Assembly (NCBI RefSeq): GCF_000406965.1
Contig: NZ_KE136357.1
Span: 634,317 to 698,316 of the forward strand
Direction of reading: 5' to 3'
Source of the DNA: Enterococcus avium ATCC 14025
GTDB lineage: Bacteria; Bacillota; Bacilli; Lactobacillales; Enterococcaceae
Length of the DNA: 64,000 nt
The notes beneath the pieces are model-generated. The model ran no database searches, had not been told where the DNA came from, and saw only the letters and a list, made by a program, of their open reading frames with translations. Positions within the stretch are counted from its first letter, which is position 1, and every line of letters begins with the position of its first letter. The position numbers and the translations under genes were made by a program. Below are positions 28,320 through 38,709 of this stretch, piece after piece.

Positions 28320-28916
28320 ATGATAAAGAAACTATATTTGATGCGCCATGGAGAAACACTATTTAATGTCTAAAAAAAAGTCCAAGGTGCCTGTGACTCA
28401 CCCTTAACTGAAAAAGGCATCCAACAAGCAAAACTAGCCCGAGACTTTTTTCAAGAAAATGGCATTAAATTTGATCATCTTTACGCCTCTACCCAAGAAC
28501 GAGCGTGCGACACATTAGAGATTATTTCTGAAAGTAAAGAATACCAACGACTGAAAGGGCTTAAGGAAATGAATCATGGATTGTATGAGGGAGAACCACA
28601 ATTTTTACAGCCGGATGGCGCCGAATACTTCGAAACCTTTTATTCGCAATTTGGTGGAGAATCCCTATCGGCTGTGCAAAAGCGAGTAAGTTCTACCTTG
28701 CACTACATTATGGCAATTGACGATCATCAGCAGGTCTTAGCTGTCTCACATAATGGGGCTTGTGTCAGCTTTTTGCAAACACTTCAGCAGGAAAACAAGG
28801 ATGAGTTGATTCGGGCTTATCCAAATTGCGCAATCTTCATCTTCAATTATATGGATAAGCAATTCGAATTAGTGGATATCATTGATCCAGTGATGAAGGA
28901 AAGCATCTTATGCTAA
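28320..28916 (+). pseudogene. Histidine phosphatase family gene broken by one in-frame stop
   Basis: Reading from the ATG at 28320 (TTGGAGGG seven bases upstream) gives IKKLYLMRHGETLFNV, then TAA at 28371-28373. The same frame continues with KKVQGACDSPLTEKG to a normal end at 28916, 198 codons in all. RHGET, QGACDSPLT and VSHNG are family motifs, so a single base change (for example CAA or TTA to TAA) explains the break. Either a young pseudogene, a sequencing error, or read-through. The downstream piece from 28569 lacks the catalytic RHG. Confidence 0.85.
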
Positions 28917-29100
28917 AAAAGGTTAGAATAAAAGGAATCAGCTTCAAGAATAATAAGGAAACTCCGAAATTTGCCAAGAAACACAGTAACGTAGGAGCTA
29001 ATGTTGAACGGTCCGTACCCGATGTTTTTAAATTTTTTTATGAAATTTCTGCTTATTTCCCGAATAAGCTGCTTCTTAAACATCATTTGTTCAGAAAAAA

Positions 29101-29129
29101 GAGCTGTGACAAGAATTTTGTCACAGCTC
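29101..29129 (-). terminator. Terminator of the bglG-bglP-bglA operon
   Basis: A perfect 12-bp stem GAGCTGTGACAA/TTGTCACAGCTC is followed on the minus strand by TTTTTTC, about 100 bp beyond the glucosidase stop. Confidence 0.85.
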
Positions 29130-29228
29130 CTCCGATTTCTATTGTTTTGTTAGACAAACGAGTACTACTTCCACCAATGTTTTTAGTAATTACGATAAGC
29201 CGGCTAGACCAGCAATAATTCCTATTTT

Positions 29229-30680
<1,452 letters not shown>

Positions 30681-32525
30681 TTAAACAACAACTGTCAGAC
30701 AGTCCTCTTTACTGTTTAGATCACTGTCACTTGATGGCAACACATCTAAATAATCAGCCGTATTCGTGATTACTGTAATAACGACTGGATCATAGCCCTC
30801 ACTCCGAATCCCGGACATATCAGCCTTCAAAATCTTGTCGCCGACTGAAACCTTATCGCCTTGTTTGACGAATGTTTCGAAATATTTTCCATCGAGTTCG
30901 ACAGTATTGATTCCAATATGGATCAAAATTTCCACACCGTATTCGGTTTTGATCCCGATCGCGTGATTGGTTGGAAACAGACTGACGACTTCACCATTTA
31001 CTGGAGCAGTAATTGTGTCTTCTTCCGGTTCAATCCCTAGTCCTTTTCCTAAAGCAGAAGACGAAAAGGCTTTATCATTCACGTTACTCAATGCAACATT
31101 TTTTCCTTTAACAGGGGCTTTGATTAATAATTTTGTCACAGCTTCCGCATCGTTTTCAATCGGCTCCGTTGTTTTTGCTTCGAGCTTGTCATCAGCAGGA
31201 ATTCCTAGGATAAATCCGGCCACAAGAGCACCGATAAAGCCGATAATTACAGCGATCAACATCATATAGAAGTTTCGGTAATTATTTTCGCCAATAAATG
31301 ACCCTAATCCAAATAATGACACAGGTGCATACCCGACGACCTTCATCAAACCAGCAAACAATCCGCCTAATCCCCCACCAATCATAACTGCGATATATGG
31401 CCGGCGATATTTGACGAACACCCCATAAAGAGCTGGCTCAGTTACTCCCATAAACGCGCTAAAGGCGGTCGTCCCAAACAATTGTTTTTGCTTCTTGTCT
31501 TTCGAACGGAAGAAATATCCTAATACAGCACCGCAGACGGCGATATCAGAAATGATCCAGGCAGGTGTAAAGACTGGATCGTAGCCCATGGTCGCATAAG
31601 AATTCATAAAGATCGGAATAATAAAGTTTCCGGCTCCGATCGTGATCAAAAACGGCTGTAACGCTGCGTATAACATGAGTACCATCCAATTACCGAAAGT
31701 ATTTCCGATAAATTCGAAAATAAAGTTTAAGCCATCACCGATGTATGTGCCTAAAGGTCCAAAAAGAATCAGCGTAACTGGCAATGTAACAATCAAAATC
31801 AATACCGGATTAAAGAAATATTGCAGCGCTTTCGGCATGATTTTCTCTAATGCTTTTGTCACGTATTTCATGAAAATGATGCTTAAAATAATCGGAAAGA
31901 ACGAATTAGAATACGTCGTTTCGGGCAAATTGAAGCCCAGAAAATCCAAGCCCTTAGCACCATTGATGGTATCAGACATCAAGGTTAAGGCAACCGTAAC
32001 GGCCAGATATTCATTTACTCCTAATTGACGCGCAAAAGGAATCGCGATCAAGACTGGCAGGAAGAAAAACACTGATTGACGAATCGCATCTAAGATCAAA
32101 TAGGTTGAACTTTCCGCAGATACAAATCCGGTTAACGAAATCAATGATAAGATACCAGCTAGTAGCCCGGCCGACATAATTGGTACTAGGATCGGCCCCA
32201 TTGATTCAGACAGAATTCTTAGCGCCATCGTGACAAATTTTTCTTTCTCACCTGATCCGGAGTGCTTGTCCTCGCCACTTAAACCTAAAATCTGATTCAT
32301 CTCAGGACGAATATCCTGTACTTGGGTGCCAATGATAACTTGATACGCCACGTCATTTGATACCACATCGATCACATCCGGCAGCTCTTTGATTTTCTCA
32401 GTTTTAGCTAGGCTGCGATCCTTTAATTTAAAACGTAAACGTGTCATACAATTTGCGACGCTTTGAATATTTTCTTTACCGCCGACCAATTCGATCAGCT
32501 GGTTGCAAAATTCTTGATATTTCAT
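30681..32525 (-). CDS. bglP: PTS beta-glucoside EIIBCA permease (BglP-like)
   Basis: 614 residues in B-C-A order. The EIIB domain (1-90) has the acceptor cysteine in SVANCMTRLRF, the EIIC domain (about 105-440) has ten or so helices, and the EIIA domain (about 480-610) has the histidine in ILIHIGINTVEL. It imports and 6-phosphorylates aryl-beta-glucosides or cellobiose-type sugars and also phosphorylates the antiterminator when substrate is absent. It starts two bases after the antiterminator stop. Confidence 0.92.
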   Translation of the reverse strand: MKYQEFCNQLIELVGGKENIQSVANCMTRLRFKLKDRSLAKTEKIKELPDVIDVVSNDVAYQVIIGTQVQDIRPEMNQILGLSGEDKHSGSGEKEKFVTMALRILSESMGPILVPIMSAGLLAGILSLISLTGFVSAESSTYLILDAIRQSVFFFLPVLIAIPFARQLGVNEYLAVTVALTLMSDTINGAKGLDFLGFNLPETTYSNSFFPIILSIIFMKYVTKALEKIMPKALQYFFNPVLILIVTLPVTLILFGPLGTYIGDGLNFIFEFIGNTFGNWMVLMLYAALQPFLITIGAGNFIIPIFMNSYATMGYDPVFTPAWIISDIAVCGAVLGYFFRSKDKKQKQLFGTTAFSAFMGVTEPALYGVFVKYRRPYIAVMIGGGLGGLFAGLMKVVGYAPVSLFGLGSFIGENNYRNFYMMLIAVIIGFIGALVAGFILGIPADDKLEAKTTEPIENDAEAVTKLLIKAPVKGKNVALSNVNDKAFSSSALGKGLGIEPEEDTITAPVNGEVVSLFPTNHAIGIKTEYGVEILIHIGINTVELDGKYFETFVKQGDKVSVGDKILKADMSGIRSEGYDPVVITVITNTADYLDVLPSSDSDLNSKEDCLTVVV

Positions 32526-32526
32526 A

Positions 32527-33387
32527 TTAATCTCCCTCTTCTCGTTTTGTGACCCGTTGAATGTGAAGCATTAAATAAGCTTCCTCATCCTCGGACAATT
32601 CTTTTTCAAATGTGTCTCGGACATAGATACGGATCTTATTGACACAGCTATAAGCTTCTGGATAAAGTTTGCGAATTTGTCGATTGAGCTCAGTCTCATT
32701 TGATGTAAACGCCTCGTTTTTAAACATTCGGACGATGAAATACTGTAAATGAGTCACTAACCGAATATAGTTGATACTGTCTTCTTCAAAACCCAAATGG
32801 TAATGATACTTAATAATAGATAGAATATCCCGAACAGCTTCCATCATCTTCATCATGTGGTCATCTTCGCTGCCTTTGGTTTGCAGGTTAATAAAATGCA
32901 GTGCAATTGATACCGCTTCTTCGTTCGGGCAGCTCATTCCTGTCACTTTTTCGATCATTTCCACTGCGTGAAGCCCGATCTTATAGTGATCTGGATAAAA
33001 TTTTCGAACCTCCCAATCCAGCGGACTCTTGACGATTTGATCCTTTTTTAAACGTTTGATAGCAAAATCAATATGATCTAGCAAGGCTAAATACAGATAA
33101 TCAGAGACATCCTTCTGAATGACTTTCTCCCCATATTCAATCGTTTCAGTGACGATCTGAAGGTATTCTTCTTTGGTATTAGAAAGTAAATAGCTGAAAT
33201 GCTCTAATTTATCATGGGAATCTAGGACGTAAGTTTTTTGAATATCCTTTTCCTCAATGGTATCCCCGACTTTTCTTTTGAAAGCGACACCCTTTGAATA
33301 GACGATCACTTCGTTCCCCCGAGTTTGGTTATTGCTCCCTTTTTTTACAATGGCTACATTATTGTTCAAAATTTGACTGATAATCAT
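32527..33387 (-). CDS. licT: BglG/LicT-family transcriptional antiterminator
   Basis: 286 residues. An N-terminal RNA-binding CAT domain (1-55, IISQILNNNVAIVKK) is followed by two PRD modules with the phosphorylatable histidines (LLDHIDFAIKR, HAVEMIEK, ALHFINLQTK, VTHLQYFIVR). The ATG at 33387 is six bases after AAGGAGG; the upstream start at 33408 is rejected. It binds the RAT in its own leader. The RATs at 22.2 and 23.8 kb differ in the recognition stem, so it may or may not act on them. Confidence 0.9.
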   Translation of the reverse strand: MIISQILNNNVAIVKKGSNNQTRGNEVIVYSKGVAFKRKVGDTIEEKDIQKTYVLDSHDKLEHFSYLLSNTKEEYLQIVTETIEYGEKVIQKDVSDYLYLALLDHIDFAIKRLKKDQIVKSPLDWEVRKFYPDHYKIGLHAVEMIEKVTGMSCPNEEAVSIALHFINLQTKGSEDDHMMKMMEAVRDILSIIKYHYHLGFEEDSINYIRLVTHLQYFIVRMFKNEAFTSNETELNRQIRKLYPEAYSCVNKIRIYVRDTFEKELSEDEEAYLMLHIQRVTKREEGD

Positions 33388-33411
33388 GTTTTCCCTCCTT
33401 TCAAACAAAAA

Positions 33412-33490
33412 AACTCAAATTACCTAAGGATAGCGTATTTATCCTAAGGTAATTTGAGTTCTGCCTGCATGATCAGTAACATACTCAAAG
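33412..33490 (-). promoter_or_regulatory. RAT antiterminator site plus terminator of the bgl operon
   Basis: The RAT reads AGTATGTTACTG...GCAGGCAGAAC on the minus strand, close to the classic LicT target. It runs into a perfect 20-bp terminator stem (33412-33431 with 33441-33460) followed by TTTTTTTG. Confidence 0.88.
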
Positions 33491-33533
33491 CAGCAACTAC
33501 CACCGTTGCTTTGATTTAAGTTTTCTCATCATC

Positions 33534-33571
33534 ATTGTAAGGGAGATTTTTTCCAATGTCAACGTTTTCTT
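33534..33571 (-). promoter_or_regulatory. Promoter and cre site of the bgl operon
   Basis: TTGACA (33557-33562) and TACAAT (33534-33539) lie 17 bp apart. AAGAAAACGTTGACAT (33556-33571) differs from the cre consensus at one fixed position and covers the -35 box, so CcpA could block transcription when glucose is present. Confidence 0.75.
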
Positions 33572-33601
33572 TGGCTTTGTATAGCTAATCACTTAAAGAA
33601 T

Positions 33602-34483
33602 CTATCGCTTAGTCTGGTATTGCCCTTTAACAAAAAATACCCCTAGCATAACAATGATAATCCCTATAATTTCCTTTAGAGACAAGTGTTCAGAAAAAAT
33701 AAAAAACGAATAAATAGAAGCAATAACCGGTTGGCAAAGACAAACAATCGTCGACAAGTTTACATTCAGCTTTCCTTGACAATGAGCCAATAAATTATGG
33801 CCAATCACCTGCAGGCAGAGTGTTAAGCCCAACAACGGAGCTATTTCAGCAGCTCCTTTTGGAATTTGAATCCCTTCTGTTACTAAGGCTACGATACCAA
33901 GTGTGATCCCACTGCCAATTCCGTTGACCAGCATAATGACACTGCTTTGATAACGATCCCGCAAGCGATAGGAAATCAATAAAAAGCCGGCGTAGAAAAT
34001 CGAAGCACAAAACGCTAACAGATCACCTACATAACTTTCCGGCGTTGGATCAAGTTTCCCTCCTAAAAGAATAAAGACCCCGATCAATGTAATACTAGCT
34101 CCGACCAGAAAAAATTTTGATGCTCTTTCCTTAAACAAAAAGTAGGAAGCAGGAATAACCGTAAAAGGTGTCAAATTAGTCAGCAAGTTAGCGTTAGCCA
34201 CAGACGTATAACTAAATGACAGATTCCAAAGGGCAATATCTCCTGCTAAAAAAACACCCGCTGCACCTAAGATCAAGATGTCCTTTTTAGTCAGTGCTTT
34301 TAATTGCTTATATGTAAATGGTAATAATATGGGTAGCGAAAAAAGAATTCGATAAAACCCAGTGCTTATTGGCGGCAAACTGCTGAGCTTTACAAAAATC
34401 CCTCCGGTTGCTAAAAAAGCAATAGCAATTAGTTCGACAAAAACATCCTTTGTATCATTGGTACGGTCTGTTACACGATCCAT
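33602..34483 (-). CDS. EamA/DMT-family transporter
   Basis: 293 residues with about ten membrane helices in two homologous halves, typical of drug/metabolite transporters of the RhaT/EamA kind. The ATG at 34483 is six bases after GGAGGAG. It diverges from a MocR-type regulator, and MocR genes are often paired with the transporter or enzyme they control. The substrate may be a vitamin B6-related compound, an amino acid or another small metabolite; not readable here. Confidence 0.85.
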   Translation of the reverse strand: MDRVTDRTNDTKDVFVELIAIAFLATGGIFVKLSSLPPISTGFYRILFSLPILLPFTYKQLKALTKKDILILGAAGVFLAGDIALWNLSFSYTSVANANLLTNLTPFTVIPASYFLFKERASKFFLVGASITLIGVFILLGGKLDPTPESYVGDLLAFCASIFYAGFLLISYRLRDRYQSSVIMLVNGIGSGITLGIVALVTEGIQIPKGAAEIAPLLGLTLCLQVIGHNLLAHCQGKLNVNLSTIVCLCQPVIASIYSFFIFSEHLSLKEIIGIIIVMLGVFFVKGQYQTKR

Positions 34484-34545
34484 TTTCTTCTCCTCCAACA
34501 TTATCTAAACTGTTAAGGAGTATGATATACTGATATTGGTACCAT

Positions 34546-34584
34546 AAGAAGATCCACTAATCAAAAAAAGAAGAGGTCCACTAA
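34546..34584 (+). promoter_or_regulatory. Direct repeats in the EamA/MocR divergent promoter
   Basis: GATCCACTAA (34551-34560) and GGTCCACTAA (34575-34584) are spaced 24 bp apart, start to start, each preceded by AAGA. Direct repeats of this type are bound by MocR/PdxR proteins. The second copy overlaps the region just before the regulator's ribosome binding site. Confidence 0.45.
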
Positions 34585-34596
34585 AGGAGAAGAACG

Positions 34597-36009
34597 ATGA
34601 TTTATTTAGATCGCCAAAGTAAAATACCTTTGTATTCGCAGATATACGATCAAATCAAACGGGATATTCTGAACGGAAATCTTAAAGAAGAAGAACTATT
34701 GATTGGTAGCAGGGCTTTTGCGGATGTGCTGGGGGTTAGTCGAAATACGGTGAATACTGCCTACAGCCAATTGATTGCAGAAGGCTATGTTGTTTCAGTA
34801 AAGGGTACCGGCTTACGTGTCAGACAAGTGCCTAGTCTTGCGATTAAAAAAGAGAGCATTAAAAAAAGCAGCCCAGCTTCTATAAATCATGAAAAAACGA
34901 ACTCCAAGATTGTTTACGACCTGACTAACAGCAGTCAAACCAGCGATCTATTTCCTAAAAAGCTTTGGAAGCGTTACACAGTTGAATGTCTTGACTTTCT
35001 TACAGATGAATCAAAATTAGCCTCCTATCAGGAAAAGCAGGGAGAACTTTATTTAAGGAAAAACTTGCTTACTTATTTGAGGAAAATACGAGGAGTTCAC
35101 TGTGAGGAGCGTCAAATCGTTATTACCTGTGGGCTACAGCAGTCTCTTGACTATTTGTGTAAATTGATTGCTTGTGATCAGCAAACATTCTTAATGGAAG
35201 AACCAGGTTTTGATCGAGCCAGTGCGGTGTTTAAGATGAACAAGATTAAGATTAAAACTGTTCCGATTGATGAAAATGGCTTGATTGTTGCCGATCTTCC
35301 TTATAACAATAATATTCGTGCGATCTATACGACGCCTTCTCATCAATTTCCAACAGGAACAACTCTGACCATTGATCGTCGCTACAAATTGCTAGAATGG
35401 GCAGAAAGAAATGATTCTTTTATTCTTGAGGATGATTTTGATAGCGAATTACGCTATTACTCCAAACCGATCCCTGCTTTGCAATCGATTGATGAGAATG
35501 ATCGCGTCGTTTATTTAGGTACATTTTCTAAGACTTTGTCTCCTTCAATTCGGATGGGTTACATGATATTGCCGCCGCATTTATGTCAACGATATTTAGA
35601 ACTATTCGAACCATATAATAGTACGGTCCCTTTACTTAATCAATATGTTGTCGCACGTCTGATTGAAACAGGTCATTATGAACGACACATTCGCCGCCTG
35701 AATCAGACCTTTCGAAAGCGTCTGGAACAATTCACAAAAGAGCTGGACGATGTCAAAGATAAAATCAAAATATCTAGCAATGGGAGTGGGCAATATTTTC
35801 TTCTAACCTTCACACAGCCTGTCGAACAAAGTCAATTGATCGACTCCGCATTGAATCACGGTGTAAAAGTCTATTCAACAATGAAATTTTGGCAGGAAAA
35901 AGCAGCTTGTCCGCCTAATACCTTATTTCTAGGCTTTAGTAAAATTGACCTAGTGGATATTCCAGATTGCGTCGCTCGATTAAAGCAAGCCTGGTCAAAA
36001 TGGCTGTAA
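34597..36009 (+). CDS. MocR/PdxR-family regulator (GntR HTH fused to an aminotransferase fold)
   Basis: 470 residues. The winged HTH occupies 1-75 (IPLYSQIYDQIKRDILNG ... SRNTVNTAYSQLIAEGY), then a linker and a class I aminotransferase-like domain (about 110-470). The PLP lysine lies in GTFSKTLSPSIR. Such proteins use PLP as ligand rather than for catalysis and control PLP synthesis, GABA or transport genes. The divergent EamA transporter is the likely target. Confidence 0.9.
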   Translation: MIYLDRQSKIPLYSQIYDQIKRDILNGNLKEEELLIGSRAFADVLGVSRNTVNTAYSQLIAEGYVVSVKGTGLRVRQVPSLAIKKESIKKSSPASINHEKTNSKIVYDLTNSSQTSDLFPKKLWKRYTVECLDFLTDESKLASYQEKQGELYLRKNLLTYLRKIRGVHCEERQIVITCGLQQSLDYLCKLIACDQQTFLMEEPGFDRASAVFKMNKIKIKTVPIDENGLIVADLPYNNNIRAIYTTPSHQFPTGTTLTIDRRYKLLEWAERNDSFILEDDFDSELRYYSKPIPALQSIDENDRVVYLGTFSKTLSPSIRMGYMILPPHLCQRYLELFEPYNSTVPLLNQYVVARLIETGHYERHIRRLNQTFRKRLEQFTKELDDVKDKIKISSNGSGQYFLLTFTQPVEQSQLIDSALNHGVKVYSTMKFWQEKAACPPNTLFLGFSKIDLVDIPDCVARLKQAWSKWL

Positions 36010-36014
36010 CTTGC

Positions 36015-36395
36015 TTACTCATTTTCCATTGGAAAAACGCCAATTTTATCACTTACTTTGAAAATTATTGGTGAAGCACCAGTTGAATTTATTTGAGTTA
36101 GGCGAGTGTTTCGTTTATCCGAACCTTGCAATAGAGGATCATTAGTCAATTCCTTTGATACATTCGTCTGCATCACATTCTTGTGGTTGACCTGCGTCTC
36201 CTTCAATCTTTGAGAAGTTTTCTTTGCGGTTCCAGTCTTTGGCAAAATTTTTCTGCTGACAAAGGTTACTTGAAGCTCTGACTGATAAAAGTGTTGGTAA
36301 AGCAGATAGCTTCCGACGCTGCTCAATAGCAGCAGCACAGAAATTAATAGTGTCACACGACGAATCTTATCTTGTCCCTTGGTGGTTCCTTCCAT
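36015..36395 (-). CDS. Small single-pass membrane protein of unknown function
   Basis: 126 residues. The ATG at 36395 is eight bases after GGAGG. A short basic N-terminus (TKGQDKIRR) is followed by one membrane helix (about 18-38, LLISVLLLLSSVGSYLLY) and a roughly 85-residue outside part rich in Lys, Thr and Asn. I do not recognise it. It is separated from the PASTA gene upstream by a hairpin and an A/T-rich promoter-like region, so it seems to be its own unit. It converges with the MocR gene, six bases apart. Confidence 0.65.
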   Translation of the reverse strand: MEGTTKGQDKIRRVTLLISVLLLLSSVGSYLLYQHFYQSELQVTFVSRKILPKTGTAKKTSQRLKETQVNHKNVMQTNVSKELTNDPLLQGSDKRNTRLTQINSTGASPIIFKVSDKIGVFPMENE

Positions 36396-36502
36396 TTGTA
36401 AAGCCTCCATTTTAACAAAAAACAATTAAATGACATTTTATATATTTTTATATTAATATAATCATTGTTATATTGCAAATAATCATTTTTAAACAGTCGC
36501 AA

Positions 36503-36537
36503 ATAAACCCATTCGATAAATTATCGAATGGGTTTAT
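36503..36537 (-). terminator. Terminator after the PASTA gene
   Basis: A perfect 16-bp stem (36503-36518 with 36522-36537) with a three-base loop; the T-run after it is short. Probably ends the envelope-module transcript. Confidence 0.7.
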
Positions 36538-36594
36538 GCATTTTGTTCACTTTATTTATTCAAAGACGAATATATTTCCTTTTAGCCTTAGAAA

Positions 36595-38031
36595 TTACTC
36601 GCTAGGCGTTCCTTGGTTTCCGCCATTTGCTTCATTTCCGACTCCCGTGTTCTCACCGTTCGTATTATTAGGAAAACTAGTTGGTGCGGAGCCCAAATTA
36701 CCTAAACTAATATCGATAGAAACCGTAAGATTCAGTGGAACATAATCACTGAAATGACTCATTCCCACAACAGTCCCTTTCGGCTGATCGGAGTCAACCC
36801 GCCGAATGACATAATTAATGTTGGCACCTTTGGATTGAAACTCATCGTGGAAGTATTTTTGCAGTCCGCCTTCCACCATCGTGCCGCGTAAATCTTTCAT
36901 GTAAGGTTGCCCTAAGGAGTACAACACCTTGATCGTTAAATTATCCTTCGCACTTAGTACCTTCCCAGCCTCTTCACTTTGAGAGACTAGCTGACCATAA
37001 GGTAGATTTTCCGTGTAAATACCTTTTGCTTGAATTTGGACTCCCTCCAACGCAGAGCTTGCGTCGTCGAGATTATACTCAGAGAAATTTGGAACGACAT
37101 AGCCCTTGCCTAAAGAAACAGTAACCTTCATCTTTTCTTTTTTGGCAATTTTTTCATCCTTGGCAATACTTTGCTCCATGATACTATCAACTGGAATATC
37201 GTTTGAGGTTTTTTCCTCATAAGTCATATTGATTTCATTATTTTTGGCCCAGGTTTCAACTTCACTACGCGGCTTACGCAGAAAATTGGGAACCTTGATG
37301 TCCTTTTGATAGGTTTGCTTGCCTTTAGAAAAATAAACCTTCGCAGAATCTTTTCGTCGATAGTTTTCTGGTGTCACTTCAGCATTGGCAATTTCAAAGC
37401 GAATCGGTCGTCCCTTTTCAATCGTATCGCTGTATTCCTCAATCAATGAAAGATTATCCGCTTTTTTCTCTTTAATCCATCTTTCCACCTGCTGCTTGTT
37501 CATCTGCATAAAATCAGGCAGTGGAATTTTTTCTTTAGGGTCTGCCCCCAGACTGTTCGTGACGTTTAAAATGCCGCCTTTTTTAATCCGTGAACCACTT
37601 TTTTGTTTCTGTGCAAGAATAGTATTCGCATCTTTAGCTAAATCATAGGATTCCTTGATTTTGGTTTTGATTTTATTTTCCGAAGCCCAAACCTGTAAAT
37701 CAGACAAATTTTTTCCGATAAAATTCGGAACCTTGACGTGGGTTTGCTGATAGTAAAATACCCCTAAAGCTAGAACAGCGGCGATTGCTCCCAGAATGAC
37801 CCAGCGACGTTTCTTCCTTTTCTGTTTTTTATAGGAAGGATCAATCTCGATAGTAGCCTCATTTGTTTTATTTCTACTTCTAAGCTTTGGTTCGGGCGCC
37901 TTCTCTTGTTTTTCCGAAGATACTTCCTGCTTCACTTTTTTAGGAGCTTCCTTTTTGGGTTCTCGCGGTTCTTTTTCCTGCTTGCGACGATCGTAATTAT
38001 CTCCGTTAAAGTTTGATAAAAAATCACTCAT
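36595..38031 (-). CDS. Membrane protein with five PASTA repeats and no kinase domain
   Basis: 478 residues. A very basic and acidic cytoplasmic segment (1-75) is followed by one membrane helix (about 77-95) and five PASTA-type repeats outside (each opening like VPNFxxKxxxE and ending VSLG). A Gly/Asn/Pro-rich tail ends the protein. PASTA domains bind muropeptides or uncrosslinked peptidoglycan, usually on PrkC/StkP kinases or PBPs; here neither partner is present. The ATG at 38031 overlaps the ATPase stop by eight bases, so it is translated with the ABC transporter. It may be the transporter's wall sensor. Confidence 0.85.
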   Translation of the reverse strand: MSDFLSNFNGDNYDRRKQEKEPREPKKEAPKKVKQEVSSEKQEKAPEPKLRSRNKTNEATIEIDPSYKKQKRKKRRWVILGAIAAVLALGVFYYQQTHVKVPNFIGKNLSDLQVWASENKIKTKIKESYDLAKDANTILAQKQKSGSRIKKGGILNVTNSLGADPKEKIPLPDFMQMNKQQVERWIKEKKADNLSLIEEYSDTIEKGRPIRFEIANAEVTPENYRRKDSAKVYFSKGKQTYQKDIKVPNFLRKPRSEVETWAKNNEINMTYEEKTSNDIPVDSIMEQSIAKDEKIAKKEKMKVTVSLGKGYVVPNFSEYNLDDASSALEGVQIQAKGIYTENLPYGQLVSQSEEAGKVLSAKDNLTIKVLYSLGQPYMKDLRGTMVEGGLQKYFHDEFQSKGANINYVIRRVDSDQPKGTVVGMSHFSDYVPLNLTVSIDISLGNLGSAPTSFPNNTNGENTGVGNEANGGNQGTPSE

Positions 38032-38698
38032 ACGGCAGCAGCTCACCTTGATTTAAGTAAAAGATCTGATCAGACTGTTCCGCTATTTCTCTAGAATGCG
38101 TCACAACGATTACACATTTATTATGAATCGAAGCCAATTCCTTGAAAATCGTCACGATTTCCTCTTCCATCCCAACATCTAGATTTCCCGTTGGTTCATC
38201 CGCTAAAATGATGTCTACATTGGTCGCTAAGGCTCGTGCGATTGCGATCCGTTGCTGTTCACCACCTGAAAGCTGATTGACTAATCGATCCGCCTTAACC
38301 TTGTTAATTCCAATATAATCCAAAAGATTGTAGGCGATCTCAGTCGTATCTCTAGGCATCTCATTATCCGTGATGGACATAGCTACTAATACATTTTCTA
38401 ATCCTGTCAAATAAGGAACCAGATTGTAATTTTGAAAAATAATACTGACATCGTCTCTGCGAAAACGATCGTAACCAATGTGCCTGATATCTTCACCATT
38501 ATATAAAATTTCACCTGCTGTCGGAGCATCTAAGGCACTGATTAAGGATAAAAAGGTCGTTTTTCCTGACCCAGATTCACCTAAAATCGTATAGAATTGC
38601 CCTTTTTCAAATTTCACTGAGGTATCTTGCAGGATCATCCGTCTTTTTTCACCATCTTGATAGAAATAGCTTAAGTCTTTTGCTTCTAAAATCGTCAT
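38024..38698 (-). CDS. ABC transporter ATPase, MacB/LolD type
   Basis: 224 residues. Walker A is GESGSGKT, the Q-loop FQNYNLVPYLTGLENV, the signature LSGGEQQR, Walker B ILADEPTGNLD and the switch histidine VTHS, so all catalytic parts are intact. The ATG at 38698 is seven bases from AGGAGG; an earlier ATG at 38704 is too close. It pairs with the FtsX-type permease just upstream (38710-40185). This type powers mechanical work at the envelope or efflux of peptides rather than classical transport. Confidence 0.88.
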   Translation of the reverse strand: MTILEAKDLSYFYQDGEKRRMILQDTSVKFEKGQFYTILGESGSGKTTFLSLISALDAPTAGEILYNGEDIRHIGYDRFRRDDVSIIFQNYNLVPYLTGLENVLVAMSITDNEMPRDTTEIAYNLLDYIGINKVKADRLVNQLSGGEQQRIAIARALATNVDIILADEPTGNLDVGMEEEIVTIFKELASIHNKCVIVVTHSREIAEQSDQIFYLNQGELLPYE

Positions 38699-38709
38699 TG
38701 TCATTCCTC

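Noticed and set aside
28910-29218. 102-residue plus-strand frame after the broken phosphatase
   Set aside because: It overlaps the phosphatase end, has no RBS and contains the bgl operon terminator hairpin.
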